Of a stretch of 64,000 nucleotides of DNA, positions 54,626 through 63,291 are shown piece after piece (within the stretch, counting starts at the first letter, position 1; every line of letters starts with the position of its first letter). Made by a program: the position numbers and the translations under genes. This DNA comes from Micromonospora echinaurantiaca. GTDB taxonomy: Bacteria > Actinomycetota > Actinomycetes > Mycobacteriales > Micromonosporaceae. The notes under the pieces were generated by a model. It worked only from the letters and a program-made list of their open reading frames with translations. It was not told where the DNA came from and did not search any database. The stretch covers positions 5,075,001 to 5,139,000 of the forward strand of contig NZ_LT607750.1 in assembly GCF_900090235.1 (NCBI RefSeq), in the 5' to 3' direction.

Positions 54626-54642
54626 GTACGTGGAGCTGAGCG

Positions 54643-56400
54643 TCAGTTGCGGTCGACGTCGCTGGCGACGTCCTCGGTGTAGCTGGCGCCGCCGTCCGAC
54701 TCGCTGGTCAGCGGCTTGGCACCGCCCTCGGGCGGGCCGGCCAGGCTCTGGCCGGCGGCCAGCTCGGGGAACTTCTGGTCGAACGCCGGCCGCTCGGAGC
54801 GGATCCGCGGCATCCGGTCGAAGTTGCGCAGCGGCGGCGGCGAGCTGGTCGCCCACTCCAGGGAGTTGCCGTGGCCCCAGGGGTCGTCGACCTCGACGAC
54901 CGGGCCGGCCTTGTACGACTTCCAGCAGTTGTAGATGAACGGCAGCGTGGAGATACCGGTGATGAACGCGCCGATCGTCGAGATCATGTTCAGCGTGGTG
55001 AAGCCGTCGCTCGGCAGGTAGTCGGCGTACCGCCGCGGCATGCCCTCGTTGCCCAGCCAGTGCTGCACCAGGAAGGTGGTGTGGAAGCCGATCATGGTCA
55101 GCCAGAAGTGCACCTTGGCGAGGCGCTCGTCGAGCATCCGGCCGAACATCTTCGGGAACCAGAAGTAGATGCCGGCGAAGACGGCGAACACGATCGTGCC
55201 GAAGAGCACGTAGTGGAAGTGGGCCACCACGAAGTACGAGTCGGAGACGTGGAAGTCCAGCGGCGGGCTGGCCAGCAGCACACCGGTGAGGCCGCCGAAG
55301 AGGAACGTCACCAGGAAGCCGATCGACCAGAGCATCGGCGACTCGAAGCTGATCTGGCCGCGCCACATGGTGCCGATCCAGTTGAAGAACTTCATACCGG
55401 TGGGCACGGCGATCAGGAAGCTCAGGAAGCTGAAGAACGGCAGCAGCACCTGGCCGGTGGCGAACATGTGGTGCGCCCAGACGCTCATCGACAGGGCGGC
55501 GATGGCGACGGTCGCGGCGACCAGGCCCTTGTAGCCGAAGATCGGCTTGCGGGAGAAGACCGGGATGATCTCGCTGATGATGCCGAAGAACGGCAGCGCG
55601 ACGATGTACACCTCGGGGTGGCCGAAGAACCAGAACAGGTGCTGCCAGAGCATCGGCCCGCCGGTTGCCGGGTCGTAGACGTGGGCGCCCATGAGGCGGT
55701 CCGCGGCGAGCGCGAAGAGCGCGGCGGCCAGCAGCGGGAAGACCAGGATCACCAGGAGGCTGGTGACCAGGATGTTCCAGGTGAAGATCGGCATCCGGAA
55801 CATCGTCATGCCCGGGGCCCGCAGGGTGAGCACCGTGGTGATCATGTTGACCGCGCCGAGGATGGTACCCAGACCGGAGATGGCCAGACCCATGATCCAC
55901 ATGTTGGCGCCGACACCCGGGGAGTGCTCCACGCCGCTGAGCGGGGCGTAGGCGAACCAGCCGAAGTCGGCCGCGCCACCCGGCGTGATGAAGCCGGCGG
56001 TGGCCATGGTGCCGCCGAAGAGGTACAGCCAGTACGCGAAGCTGTTCAGCCGCGGGAACGAGACGTCCGGCGCGCCGATCTGGATCGGCACGATGTAGTT
56101 GGCGAAGGCGAACACGATCGGCGTCGCGAAGAACAGCAGCATGATCGTGCCGTGCATGGTGAACAGCTGGTTGTACTGCTCGGGCGACAGGAACTGCAGC
56201 CCGGGCCGCGCCAACTCGGCCCGCATGACCAGGGCCATCAGGCCACCGATCATGAAGAACGCGAACGCGGTGACCATGTACATGATCCCGATCTGCTTCG
56301 CGTCCGTGGTACGCAGCAGCCGCGCGATGGCCGAACCCCTGACCGGCGCTCGGACCGGCCAGGGCCGGGTCACGACCGGCTTGGGTGCGACGGTGGTCAC
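54643..56400 (-). CDS. ctaD: Cytochrome c oxidase subunit I
   Basis: 585 residues from GTG 56400 (ribosome site GGAGG). Twelve TM helices. Heme and copper ligands: His in [10 protein letters not shown] (heme a), HPEVYI with the Cu(B) His and linked Tyr, HH in WAHHMFATG (Cu(B)), and HFHYVLFG (hemes a3 and a). K-channel and D-channel residues look normal. Terminal oxidase of the aerobic respiratory chain. No other cta genes are next to it in the window, as is usual for isolated ctaD in actinomycetes. Confidence 0.96.
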   Translation of the reverse strand: MTTVAPKPVVTRPWPVRAPVRGSAIARLLRTTDAKQIGIMYMVTAFAFFMIGGLMALVMRAELARPGLQFLSPEQYNQLFTMHGTIMLLFFATPIVFAFANYIVPIQIGAPDVSFPRLNSFAYWLYLFGGTMATAGFITPGGAADFGWFAYAPLSGVEHSPGVGANMWIMGLAISGLGTILGAVNMITTVLTLRAPGMTMFRMPIFTWNILVTSLLVILVFPLLAAALFALAADRLMGAHVYDPATGGPMLWQHLFWFFGHPEVYIVALPFFGIISEIIPVFSRKPIFGYKGLVAATVAIAALSMSVWAHHMFATGQVLLPFFSFLSFLIAVPTGMKFFNWIGTMWRGQISFESPMLWSIGFLVTFLFGGLTGVLLASPPLDFHVSDSYFVVAHFHYVLFGTIVFAVFAGIYFWFPKMFGRMLDERLAKVHFWLTMIGFHTTFLVQHWLGNEGMPRRYADYLPSDGFTTLNMISTIGAFITGISTLPFIYNCWKSYKAGPVVEVDDPWGHGNSLEWATSSPPPLRNFDRMPRIRSERPAFDQKFPELAAGQSLAGPPEGGAKPLTSESDGGASYTEDVASDVDRN

Positions 56401-56577
56401 GAGTGGCCTCCGGTTCTGGGTTGTCCCGCTCGGCACGCGCTGTTGTCTGCGAGCCGTCATCCGCAAGGAGGATAGTCCCCGGCAGGTGGCAGCGCCGCGT
56501 GGGGTGGCCGGGTACCCTCCGCCACCCGACCCGGCGCCCGACCACCGGCCGGCGTCCCGGCTCGGTCCGTCGATCCC

Positions 56578-57684
56578 TTACAGCGGGCCGAGCAGCAGCC
56601 GGTAGTGCTCGCCGAAGATCCGGCCGCCGCGACCGCGCAGCAGCGGGTCGCGCAGCGCCGGCGGGACGTCCCGGGTCCGGTTGCGGTCCCGGGTCCGGTC
56701 CCGCACCCATCGGGTACGCGGGCGGCGCCGACTTTCGTACGCGGTCAGCGCGGCCTCGACGCTGCCGGCGGCGTGCAGCGACTCGGCGAGCACCACGGCG
56801 TCCTCCAGCGCCATCGCGGCACCCTGGGACAGCGTCGGCGCGGTGGCGTGCGCGGCGTCGCCGACCAGCAGCACCCGGCCGCGGGACCAGCGCCCCAGTT
56901 CGACCTCGTCGGTGATCCCGACGTGCACGTGCTCCAGGGAGTCCAGCACCTCCGGCACCGGTCCGCCGTACGAGCCGAAGAGTTCGCGCAGCCGCGCCAC
57001 CGGGTCGGCCGGCGGCTCGGTGCCGGTCTCGTCGGCGTAGCAGTGCAGCCGCCCGGCGCCGATCGGCACCATGAGGAACCCGGCCCGCTGCCCGAGCAGC
57101 GCGGTCCACTCGTCGACCGACGGGCCGTCGCGAACCACACTCCGGTAGACCACCTGCCCGGTGGGCCGCGGCGGGCCGCCGAGGGCGGCCAGGGTGCGGA
57201 TCGAGGAGCGCGGCCCGTCCGCGCCGATCACCAGGTCGTACTCGGTGCTGGTGCCGTCGACGAAGGTGACGCCGACCGCGCCGGGCAGCAGGTCGATGGT
57301 GCGGACCTCGGCGCCGTGCCGGACGGCGCCGCCGGCCCCGGTGAGCAGCACCCGGTGCAGTTCACCCCGGGGCAGCGCGCGGCACTCGCCGACGCCCGCC
57401 CAGAGCGCGTCGAGGTCGACCTCGCAGAGCGGGGCCCCGGCGGCGTCGAGGAACCGCTGCCGGTGGATGACCTGGCCGAGCGGGCGGACCGGGCCGTCGA
57501 GGTCGAGCCGGCGCAGCGCCCGGGCGGCGTTGCCCGGCAGGTAGAGACCGGTGTCGGCGAGTTCCCCCGGGGGGAGCTTCTCGGTGACGTCGGGCCGGAA
57601 GCCCGCCATCCGCAGTGCCCGGGCCACGGCCAGACCGGCGATGCCCGCGCCGACGACGAGGATGCGTAGGGGAGAGCCACCCAT
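56578..57684 (-). CDS. FAD-dependent monooxygenase (PHBH-type)
   Basis: 368 residues. FAD motifs: ILVVGAGIAGLAVARAL (GxGxxG), the middle VIGADGPRSSIR (DG motif) and LLVGDAAHATAPTLSQGAAMALEDA (GD motif). This is the class A flavoprotein hydroxylase fold, using NAD(P)H and O2 on an aromatic or polycyclic substrate. Length is slightly short, without a thioredoxin-like C-terminal domain. Upstream of it is the divergent cellulase promoter. Substrate unknown. Confidence 0.85.
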   Translation of the reverse strand: MGGSPLRILVVGAGIAGLAVARALRMAGFRPDVTEKLPPGELADTGLYLPGNAARALRRLDLDGPVRPLGQVIHRQRFLDAAGAPLCEVDLDALWAGVGECRALPRGELHRVLLTGAGGAVRHGAEVRTIDLLPGAVGVTFVDGTSTEYDLVIGADGPRSSIRTLAALGGPPRPTGQVVYRSVVRDGPSVDEWTALLGQRAGFLMVPIGAGRLHCYADETGTEPPADPVARLRELFGSYGGPVPEVLDSLEHVHVGITDEVELGRWSRGRVLLVGDAAHATAPTLSQGAAMALEDAVVLAESLHAAGSVEAALTAYESRRRPRTRWVRDRTRDRNRTRDVPPALRDPLLRGRGGRIFGEHYRLLLGPL

Positions 57685-57992
57685 GGTGGTGTACGCCTCC
57701 GGAGGGGTTCGGCACGCGTTGGAGGCAAGACACTACTCGGCGCTACCGACTCGCACCAGAGTCAAATCGGTCCATGCGTGACACTCGTCGGCGGGCCGGC
57801 CCGGTCGGCCGGCGGATCGGTGGCCGACCGTGCGGCGCCAGCGTGACAAACCTCACTTTCTTCGCCAATACCGCAGCACCATTGCGCCAGAGTTTCAGAA
57901 GTGTAAATGTGTCGACGAAGCGTGGGAGCGCTCCCGTCCGGGTCTTCGTCCGACATGTCCGGCGTCTTCGACGTCGTATGCCAAGGAGCATC
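57685..57992. other. 308-bp divergent promoter region of monooxygenase and cellulase genes
   Basis: Contains a CebR-type operator (57923-57936) and, before it, a possible -35 TTGCGC near 57879 and -10 TAAATG near 57904 for the cellulase gene. No gene is visible. The monooxygenase promoter is not clear. Confidence 0.5.
57923..57936. promoter_or_regulatory. CebR/CelR operator
   Basis: TGGGAGCGCTCCCG matches the actinobacterial cellobiose-repressor box TGGGAGCGCTCCCA in 13 of 14 bases. It lies 56 bp before the start of the cellulase gene, probably downstream of its -10. CebR releases it when cello-oligosaccharides are present. Confidence 0.8.
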
Positions 57993-59114
57993 ATGAAACG
58001 TCCACTCCGGGCCCTCGCGGCGGCCGGCCTGCTCGCCGCCGGGTCGATCGTCGCCGTGGCCCTCGGCGGCACCGCCTCCGCCGACACCCAGATCTGCGAG
58101 CAGTACGGCTCGACCACCATCCAGGGCCGGTACGTGGTGCAGAACAACCGCTGGGGCACCAGCGCCCAGCAGTGCATCAACGTCACCGACACCGGCTTCG
58201 AGATCACCACGCAGAACGGCAGCAATCCCACCAACGGCGCGCCGACCGCGTACCCGTCGGTCTACCTGGGCTGCCACTACACGAACTGCTCCCCCGGCAC
58301 CAACCTGCCGATCCAGGTGAGCCAGATCAGCAGCGCCCCCAGCAGCATCAGCTACCGCTACGTCAGCGGCGCCACCTACAACGCCTCGTACGACATCTGG
58401 TTGGACCCGACGCCGAAGCGGGACGGGGTGAACCAAATGGAGATCATGATCTGGCTCAACCGGCAGGGCTCCATCCAGCCCATCGGCTCGCCGGTCGGCA
58501 ACGCCACCCTCGCCGGCCGGACCTGGGAGGTCTGGCGGGGCAGCAACGGCTCCAACAACGTGATCTCGTACGTGGCGCCGTCGGCGATCAGCAGCCTGAA
58601 CTTCAGCGTGCTCGACTTCATCAACGACGTCCGCAACCGGGGCGCGATCACCAACTCCTGGTACCTGACCAGCATCCAGGCCGGCTTCGAGCCCTGGCAG
58701 GGCGGCGTCGGGCTGGCGGTGACCTCGTTCTCGGCAGCGGTCAACGGTGGCGGCAACCCGACCACCCCGCCGCCGACCACCCCGCCGCCCGGCGGCTCGG
58801 GTTGCGCGGTGAAGTACACGCCCAACTCCTGGAACAACGGGTTCACCGCCGACGTGCAGATCACCAACCGCGGCTCCAGCACCGTCAACGGCTGGACGCT
58901 GACCTACTCACTACCCGCCGGGCAGCAGGTGACCAGCGCCTGGAACGCCACGGTGAGCCAGAGCGGGTCGACGGTGACCGCGCGGAACCTGAGCTGGAAC
59001 GGCTCGATCGCGCCGGGCGGCACGGCGAGCTTCGGCTACCAGGGGACGCTGAGCGGGTCGTACTCCTCGCCCACCAGCTTCACCCTCAACGGCGTCGCCT
59101 GTTCGCGTACCTGA
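57993..59114 (+). CDS. Secreted GH12 endoglucanase with CBM2
   Basis: 373 residues from ATG 57993 (AAGGAG, 5 bp away). Signal peptide 1-30 (ending TASA). GH12 catalytic domain (about 31-250) with nucleophile Glu150 in NQMEIMIWLN and acid/base Glu233 in AGFEPWQGGVG. A Pro/Thr linker (253-268) leads to a cellulose-binding CBM2 (271-373) with conserved Trp residues (SWNNGFTADVQIT, VNGWTLTY, SAWNATVSQ). Cleaves beta-1,4-glucan outside the cell. The CebR box upstream predicts induction by cellobiose. Confidence 0.94.
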   Translation: MKRPLRALAAAGLLAAGSIVAVALGGTASADTQICEQYGSTTIQGRYVVQNNRWGTSAQQCINVTDTGFEITTQNGSNPTNGAPTAYPSVYLGCHYTNCSPGTNLPIQVSQISSAPSSISYRYVSGATYNASYDIWLDPTPKRDGVNQMEIMIWLNRQGSIQPIGSPVGNATLAGRTWEVWRGSNGSNNVISYVAPSAISSLNFSVLDFINDVRNRGAITNSWYLTSIQAGFEPWQGGVGLAVTSFSAAVNGGGNPTTPPPTTPPPGGSGCAVKYTPNSWNNGFTADVQITNRGSSTVNGWTLTYSLPAGQQVTSAWNATVSQSGSTVTARNLSWNGSIAPGGTASFGYQGTLSGSYSSPTSFTLNGVACSRT

Positions 59115-59134
59115 GCGGCCGCCGGAGCTGTGAG

Positions 59135-59165
59135 GAAGGAGCGCGGCCTGGGGCCGCGCTCCTTC
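59135..59165 (+). terminator. Terminator of the cellulase gene
   Basis: Perfect 14-bp arms (59135-59148, 59152-59165) with a 3-nt loop begin 20 bp after the GH12 stop. Confidence 0.75.
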
Positions 59166-59233
59166 TCGAACCGACCCCGCCGGTGATCCGGACCTGGCAG
59201 CCGGGCCAGGCCCGCTCCACCAGCTGTGCCGTA

Positions 59234-59785
59234 TCAGCCGGTCAGGAGAAAGACGGACAGGCCGAAGGAAGCACCCGAGCCCACCACCAGCAGGACGCTG
59301 CCCAGACGAAGGGTGCGGTCCACAGACCCGGTCGTCGGAGCAACGGGAACATCGTCGATCATCTGAAGAAGTGTTCGAACCTTGCCGAGGAGACGGCGGC
59401 GGCCCGGACCACCGCCGGGGCTACCGATGGCGGGTAGCACGGCATGCACCGGTATCTCCGCCCCGTCCTTGGTGACCAGGTCGACCGCGATGTTCTCCAG
59501 AACGCCGATGTCCGCGAAGAGGTGCCGTGGCACCGAATACCTGAAGAACGGGTTGTCGACGACGACCCGGTCCGGCGTGACCCCGAAGGCCGCTGCCGGC
59601 CCCGCCAGGTAACCGAGGCAGACGGCCAGCGGAAGCATGCCCAGCAATCCCACGATCTCCCCGGCGGAGTGCGGCCCGTTGAGGACCGCGTTCGCCACGG
59701 GACCGGCCGCCAGCAGGATCGCCACCACCAGCGGCAGTTTGTCGTCCCTTCGATATCGGGCTCGACCCCCTCCGGACGCCTTCAT
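59234..59785 (-). CDS. Membrane protein with PH-like domain
   Basis: 183 residues from ATG 59785. Two N-terminal TM helices (about 17-36, 42-62) are followed by a beta-rich segment (VTPDRVVVDNPFFRYSVPRHLFADIGVLENIAVDLVTKDG) that resembles bacterial PH-like domains. One C-terminal TM helix (about 160-180) ends the protein. The function is unknown; such proteins often sit in the envelope. It is monocistronic and convergent with the cellulase gene. Confidence 0.55.
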   Translation of the reverse strand: MKASGGGRARYRRDDKLPLVVAILLAAGPVANAVLNGPHSAGEIVGLLGMLPLAVCLGYLAGPAAAFGVTPDRVVVDNPFFRYSVPRHLFADIGVLENIAVDLVTKDGAEIPVHAVLPAIGSPGGGPGRRRLLGKVRTLLQMIDDVPVAPTTGSVDRTLRLGSVLLVVGSGASFGLSVFLLTG

Positions 59786-59940
59786 GGCATGACCTGACCT
59801 CCGAGAGATCCGACGACCACGCCATCGAGGGGAGCACACCCGGGCAACTGGGCGCGAGACTGGTCGACACTCTCCACCGCGTGGCCGCCGGCGATCCTCG
59901 CTGGCGGTTCCCCGGATCAGCGCCAACCCGCAGTGCGCGG

Positions 59941-59970
59941 CGTCCGCCAGGCCCTGGAGCCTGGCGGACG
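59941..59970 (-). terminator. Hairpin after the amidase gene
   Basis: Perfect 11-bp arms (59941-59951, 59960-59970), starting about 20 bp past the amidase stop on the - strand. Confidence 0.5.
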
Positions 59971-59991
59971 TCGCGCGGATGCCGTCGGCGG

Positions 59992-60954
59992 TCAGACCCG
60001 GGTGAGCCGGACGGCGTCGGCGATGATCAGCCCGGGGGCCGAACTCCACCGGCTCACCGCGACCCGGTTGGCGTCCCCGGCCGGCAGCGCGAAGGTGCCC
60101 AGGATCCGCCACTGCCCGCCGGTCACCCGCTGGTCGACGTGGACCGTCTGGTTCCCGCTCGACGTGGCGATGATGTACGGGGTCGAGGCGTTGTAGCCGG
60201 CGTTCGCCGGCCACCAGGCGTCCACCCGGTAGTTGCCGGCCGCCGGGACGTTGAACTTGTACCAGGCGGCGTCGCTGGCCAGGACGGGGTCCGCGAAGCG
60301 GTAGTCGCCGCCGTAGCGCTGCCCCGAGTACGACGACGTGCCCCAGTTGGTGCTGGCGGTGAACCGGCCGGCGGTGGCGTTGTCCACGATCGACGACCAG
60401 GCCGGGCCGCCGGCCATCTTGGCGGCGACGTCGGACCGCATCACGTTCAGGTCGATGAAGGACGGGTCGATCTTGCCGGTGGTGCTGGTCTCCCGGTGGC
60501 CCCGGGCGTAGCTGGAGTCCTTGCCGAGCTGCTTCAGCACGGCGGCGGTGGCGGCGACGGACGCGTTGTACTGCGCCGCGGTCATCTCCTGGCTGACGCC
60601 GTTGTAGTCGATCTCCCAGCCGATCAGCATGGTGTTGCCGTCGCCGGCCGGGATGGGCCCGCTGGCCCGGGCGGTGCCGGCGTGGTTGCAGCGCCCGGCG
60701 GAGATGACGTGGAAGACGCCGTGGTAGTCGACCAGGGCCTGGCAGAGCGGGCCGGGCAGGTCGGACCGGCCGTTGATGCAGATGTTCAGCGCCGGGTGCG
60801 GGTTGCTGGCGCTGGAGGTGGCCGCGGTGTGGTGCCAGAGCACACCGATCGGGTCGAAGGAGCCGGGGCGCATCCGGTTGAGCCAGTCACCCTCGACGAC
60901 GACCTGGACGCCGGCCGAGCGCAGCACGTCCACCAGCCAGGGAATGGTGGCCAT
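59992..60954 (-). CDS. N-acetylmuramoyl-L-alanine amidase with golvesin-like C-terminal domain
   Basis: 320 residues from ATG 60954. Amidase_2 fold (about 30-185) with zinc His in VLWHHTAAT, a second His in RCNHAGTA and HRETSTTGKIDP (catalytic His/Lys region). A C-terminal carbohydrate-binding golvesin/xly-like domain (about 190-320) has WYKFNVPAAGNYRVDAWWPAN and IIADAVRLTRV. It cuts the amide between muramic acid and the stem peptide. The protein has no signal peptide; its start overlaps the stop of a 55-codon ORF that encodes one in the other frame (TGATG). Confidence 0.85.
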   Translation of the reverse strand: MATIPWLVDVLRSAGVQVVVEGDWLNRMRPGSFDPIGVLWHHTAATSSASNPHPALNICINGRSDLPGPLCQALVDYHGVFHVISAGRCNHAGTARASGPIPAGDGNTMLIGWEIDYNGVSQEMTAAQYNASVAATAAVLKQLGKDSSYARGHRETSTTGKIDPSFIDLNVMRSDVAAKMAGGPAWSSIVDNATAGRFTASTNWGTSSYSGQRYGGDYRFADPVLASDAAWYKFNVPAAGNYRVDAWWPANAGYNASTPYIIATSSGNQTVHVDQRVTGGQWRILGTFALPAGDANRVAVSRWSSAPGLIIADAVRLTRV

Positions 60955-61121
60955 CAGGACTCCCCGAGCAGGTCGGCGAGGCACTCGGGCTTCGGCGCGG
61001 CGAGCGGCGCGGCACTCGCCGCGGCGGGGCGGACGGCGACGGCGGTCAGCGCGCCGGCCACCAGGGCCGGAATGCCGAGCAGACCTCGACGCCGCAGACG
61101 GACGGTTCGGGACGTGGCCAT
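60954..61121 (-). CDS. Separate signal-peptide ORF overlapping the amidase
   Basis: 55 residues from ATG 61121 after a perfect AAGGAG site (5 bp). Begins MATSRTVRLRRRGLLGIPALV with a Tat-like RRRGLLG and a hydrophobic run, then an AAAS cleavage region and the tail LAAPKPECLADLLGES. The TGA overlaps the amidase ATG by one base. The pair looks like one exported amidase split by a frame change of one base, or two coupled ORFs where the first delivers only a leader. A possible promoter (TCGACA, 16 bp, TATACC) lies at 61209-61182. Confidence 0.55.
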   Translation of the reverse strand: MATSRTVRLRRRGLLGIPALVAGALTAVAVRPAAASAAPLAAPKPECLADLLGES

Positions 61122-61181
61122 GGCGCTCCTTCAACCGGGGGCGGAGGGGTACGACGGATCGACGACCGTCGTGACGCGCAC

Positions 61182-61209
61182 GGTATATCGTCACGAGCGT
61201 CTATGTCGA
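61182..61209 (-). promoter_or_regulatory. Possible promoter of the amidase pair
   Basis: On the - strand -35 TCGACA (61209-61204), 16-bp spacer, -10 TATACC (61187-61182), about 60 bp before the small ORF. Confidence 0.35.
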
Positions 61210-61264
61210 TACCCTTCATCGCCCTAGCTTCGGCTGAAGGAAATTGGCAAGAAGTGGACGCCGT

Positions 61265-61301
61265 CGGGCGGCCGTACCGCCGTCGGGTCGCACGCCGCCC
61301 G
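61265..61301. terminator. Hairpin after the aldo/keto reductase gene
   Basis: Arms CGGGCGGC (61265-61272) and its complement (61294-61301) with a 21-nt loop, 21 bp past the reductase stop on the - strand. Confidence 0.35.
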
Positions 61302-61321
61302 GGTATGCCCGGCCGGACGGC

Positions 61322-62107
61322 TCAGGTGCTGCCCAGCGCGTCGATGTCGCGGATCTCCTCGGCGGTCAGCGCGAACTGGAACACGTCGGCGTTGGCCCGG
61401 ATCCGCTCCGGCGTCACCGACTTCGGGATCACCACGATCTCGTGGTCAATGTGCCAGCGGAGCACCACCTGAGCCGGCGAGACGCCGTGCGCGCCGGCGA
61501 TCCGGGTGAGCACCGGATCGGAGAGGTCGCTCCGCTTGAACGGGCTGTAGCCCTCCAGCACCACACCCCGGTCCCGGTGCTCGATGTGCCGCTGGCGGTC
61601 GTACAGGAAGGGACTCCACGGGATCTGGTTGACCGCCGGGTTCTCCTCGGTGGCCTGGATCAACTCGTCGATCTCCGCGGTGCTGTAGTTGCTCACCCCC
61701 ACCGCCCGGGTCAGCCCCTCGTCCCGGGCGGCCAGCATCTCCCGCCAGACCGGGATGCTGTCCGCCGGGTTCGACGGCGGCCAGTGCACCAGCCACAGGT
61801 CGACGTGGTCGGTGCCGAGCGCGCGCAGGCTCGCCTCGATGGTCTCCCGCTCCCGGCCCACCCGCTCCGGCGGGAGCTTCGTGGTGAGAAAGATGTCCTC
61901 GCGGCGCAGCCCGCTCTCCTGCACCGCCCGGCCGACCTCCTCCTCGTTGCCGTACATGGTGGCGGTGTCGATGTGCCGGTAGCCGGCGTCCAGCGCGGCC
62001 AGCACGGCGTCGTAGCCGGCCTTGCCGGTGGCCTGCCAGGTGCCGAAGCCGAGCAGGGGCATCCGCACCTCGCCGGGCAGCGGAACGGTGGGCTGGTCCA
62101 GGTCCAT
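61322..62107 (-). CDS. Aldo/keto reductase
   Basis: 261 residues. AKR tetrad Asp47, Tyr52, Lys77 and His108 are in DTATMYGNE, TTKLPPE and WLVHWPP. NADPH site IPKSVTPERIRAN near the C-terminus. Reduces aldehydes or ketones with NADPH. Start ATG 62107 (MDLDQPTVPL); ATG 62140 is also in frame. Lies alone, divergent from the LigD-like gene. Confidence 0.88.
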   Translation of the reverse strand: MDLDQPTVPLPGEVRMPLLGFGTWQATGKAGYDAVLAALDAGYRHIDTATMYGNEEEVGRAVQESGLRREDIFLTTKLPPERVGRERETIEASLRALGTDHVDLWLVHWPPSNPADSIPVWREMLAARDEGLTRAVGVSNYSTAEIDELIQATEENPAVNQIPWSPFLYDRQRHIEHRDRGVVLEGYSPFKRSDLSDPVLTRIAGAHGVSPAQVVLRWHIDHEIVVIPKSVTPERIRANADVFQFALTAEEIRDIDALGST

Positions 62108-62225
62108 GCCGACGGTTCTACCCGTGATGGCCCCCGACATGCCCGGAAACCGGGCATCCGGGTCGTCGGCGGCGGGTCGGCACCGGCGTCCGGCAGTCCG
62201 GGCCGGATTGCCGGAGAATGCGGGT

Positions 62226-63275
62226 GTGGCCGACCGGCTGGAGGAGTACCGGCGCAAGCGGGACGCGGCACGCACCCCGGAGCCGGTGCCGCGGCGCGCA
62301 CCCAAGCGGAAGAAGCCGGCCGACGGCGCCGGCCGGTTCGTCATCCAGCAGCACCACGCCCGGAGCCTGCACTGGGACCTGCGGCTCGAACACGAGGGCG
62401 TGCTCGCCTCCTGGGCGGTGCCGCGCGGCCTGCCCCGCGAGCCCGGCCGCAACCACCTCGCCGTGCACACCGAGGACCACCCGATGGAGTACCTCACCTT
62501 CCACGGTGAGATTCCGGCCGGCGAGTACGGCGGCGGCCGGATGACCATCCACGACCGGGGCACCTACCGCGCGGAGAAGTGGCGCGACGACGAGGTGATC
62601 GTCGTGCTCGACGGCGAGCGGACCAGCGGCCGGTACGTCCTCTTCGCCACCGGCGGCAAGGAGGGCCGCGACTGGATGGTCCGGCGCACCGATCCGGCTC
62701 CGGAGGGCTGGACCGGCATGCCGGAGCTGGTCCGCCCGATGCTCCCCAGCCCGGGCGGGAAGCTGCCCCGGGACCAGCGCGAGTGGGGCTACGAGCTGCG
62801 CTGGGACGGGGTGCGCGCGGTCGCGTACGTCTCCGGCGGTCGGCTGCGGCTGCTCTCCGACACCGACGAGGAGGTCACCGGGTCGTACCCCTGGCTGCGG
62901 GACATGGCCGAGGAGCTGGCGCCCACCGAGGCCGTGCTGGACGGAGTGCTGGTACGCATCGACCGCGCCGGCCGGGTGCGGCCGGCGCGCGGCGGCCGGG
63001 CCACCGCGGACGCCCAGTACCTGATCTTCGATCTGCTCTGGCTGGAGGGGGTGACCAGCGTCGAACTGCCGTACGCGCAGCGCCGGGAGCTGCTCGACGG
63101 TCTGGCGCTGACCGGTGCGCACTGGCAGACTCCGCCCTGGTTTCCCGGCACCGGCGCCGAGGCCCTGCGGACCGCTCGCGAGCAGGGGCTGCCCGGGGTG
63201 GTGGCCAAGCGACTCGACTCGGTCTACGAGCCGGGCCGACGCAGCCGGCGCTGGCTGAGCATCGACACCAGCTGA
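62226..63275 (+). CDS. LigD-like 3'-phosphoesterase fused to a degenerate DNA ligase domain
   Basis: 349 residues, GTG start. The phosphoesterase domain (about 35-160) has the metal/catalytic His residues in FVIQQHHARSLHWDLRLEH, PGRNHLAVHTEDHPMEY and GEYGGGRMTIHDRG. The C-terminal part (about 165-345) resembles a ligase adenylation domain. Motif I reads YELRWDGVRA, so the AMP-accepting Lys is Arg192; motif IV has Pro in place of the usual Glu in GVVAKR; motif V reads WLSI rather than WLKIK. No OB domain follows. It can process DNA ends but not ligate; a role beside a full LigD is inferred. Confidence 0.8.
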   Translation: MADRLEEYRRKRDAARTPEPVPRRAPKRKKPADGAGRFVIQQHHARSLHWDLRLEHEGVLASWAVPRGLPREPGRNHLAVHTEDHPMEYLTFHGEIPAGEYGGGRMTIHDRGTYRAEKWRDDEVIVVLDGERTSGRYVLFATGGKEGRDWMVRRTDPAPEGWTGMPELVRPMLPSPGGKLPRDQREWGYELRWDGVRAVAYVSGGRLRLLSDTDEEVTGSYPWLRDMAEELAPTEAVLDGVLVRIDRAGRVRPARGGRATADAQYLIFDLLWLEGVTSVELPYAQRRELLDGLALTGAHWQTPPWFPGTGAEALRTAREQGLPGVVAKRLDSVYEPGRRSRRWLSIDTS

Positions 63276-63291
63276 GACGGCGAGGAGCGAC

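Larger units (their letters stand above)
54021..54642. other. 622-bp gene-free interval between convergent genes
   Basis: It contains the second duplicate unit (to 54134), a long imperfect palindrome (54262-54336) and the ctaD terminator (54589-54625). I see no convincing gene, tRNA or promoter in it. The rest is GC-rich noncoding sequence. Confidence 0.6.

Noticed and set aside
59790..59990. Coding-like stretch on the + strand (reads LGARLVDTLHRVAAGDPRW)
   Set aside because: There is no start codon in frame and no family match; it may be a gene remnant, but the evidence is too weak to annotate.
60954..61194. In-frame N-terminal extension of the amidase to 61194
   Set aside because: The extension is Arg-rich, without signal or ribosome site, and covers the better-supported small ORF with its AAGGAG site.
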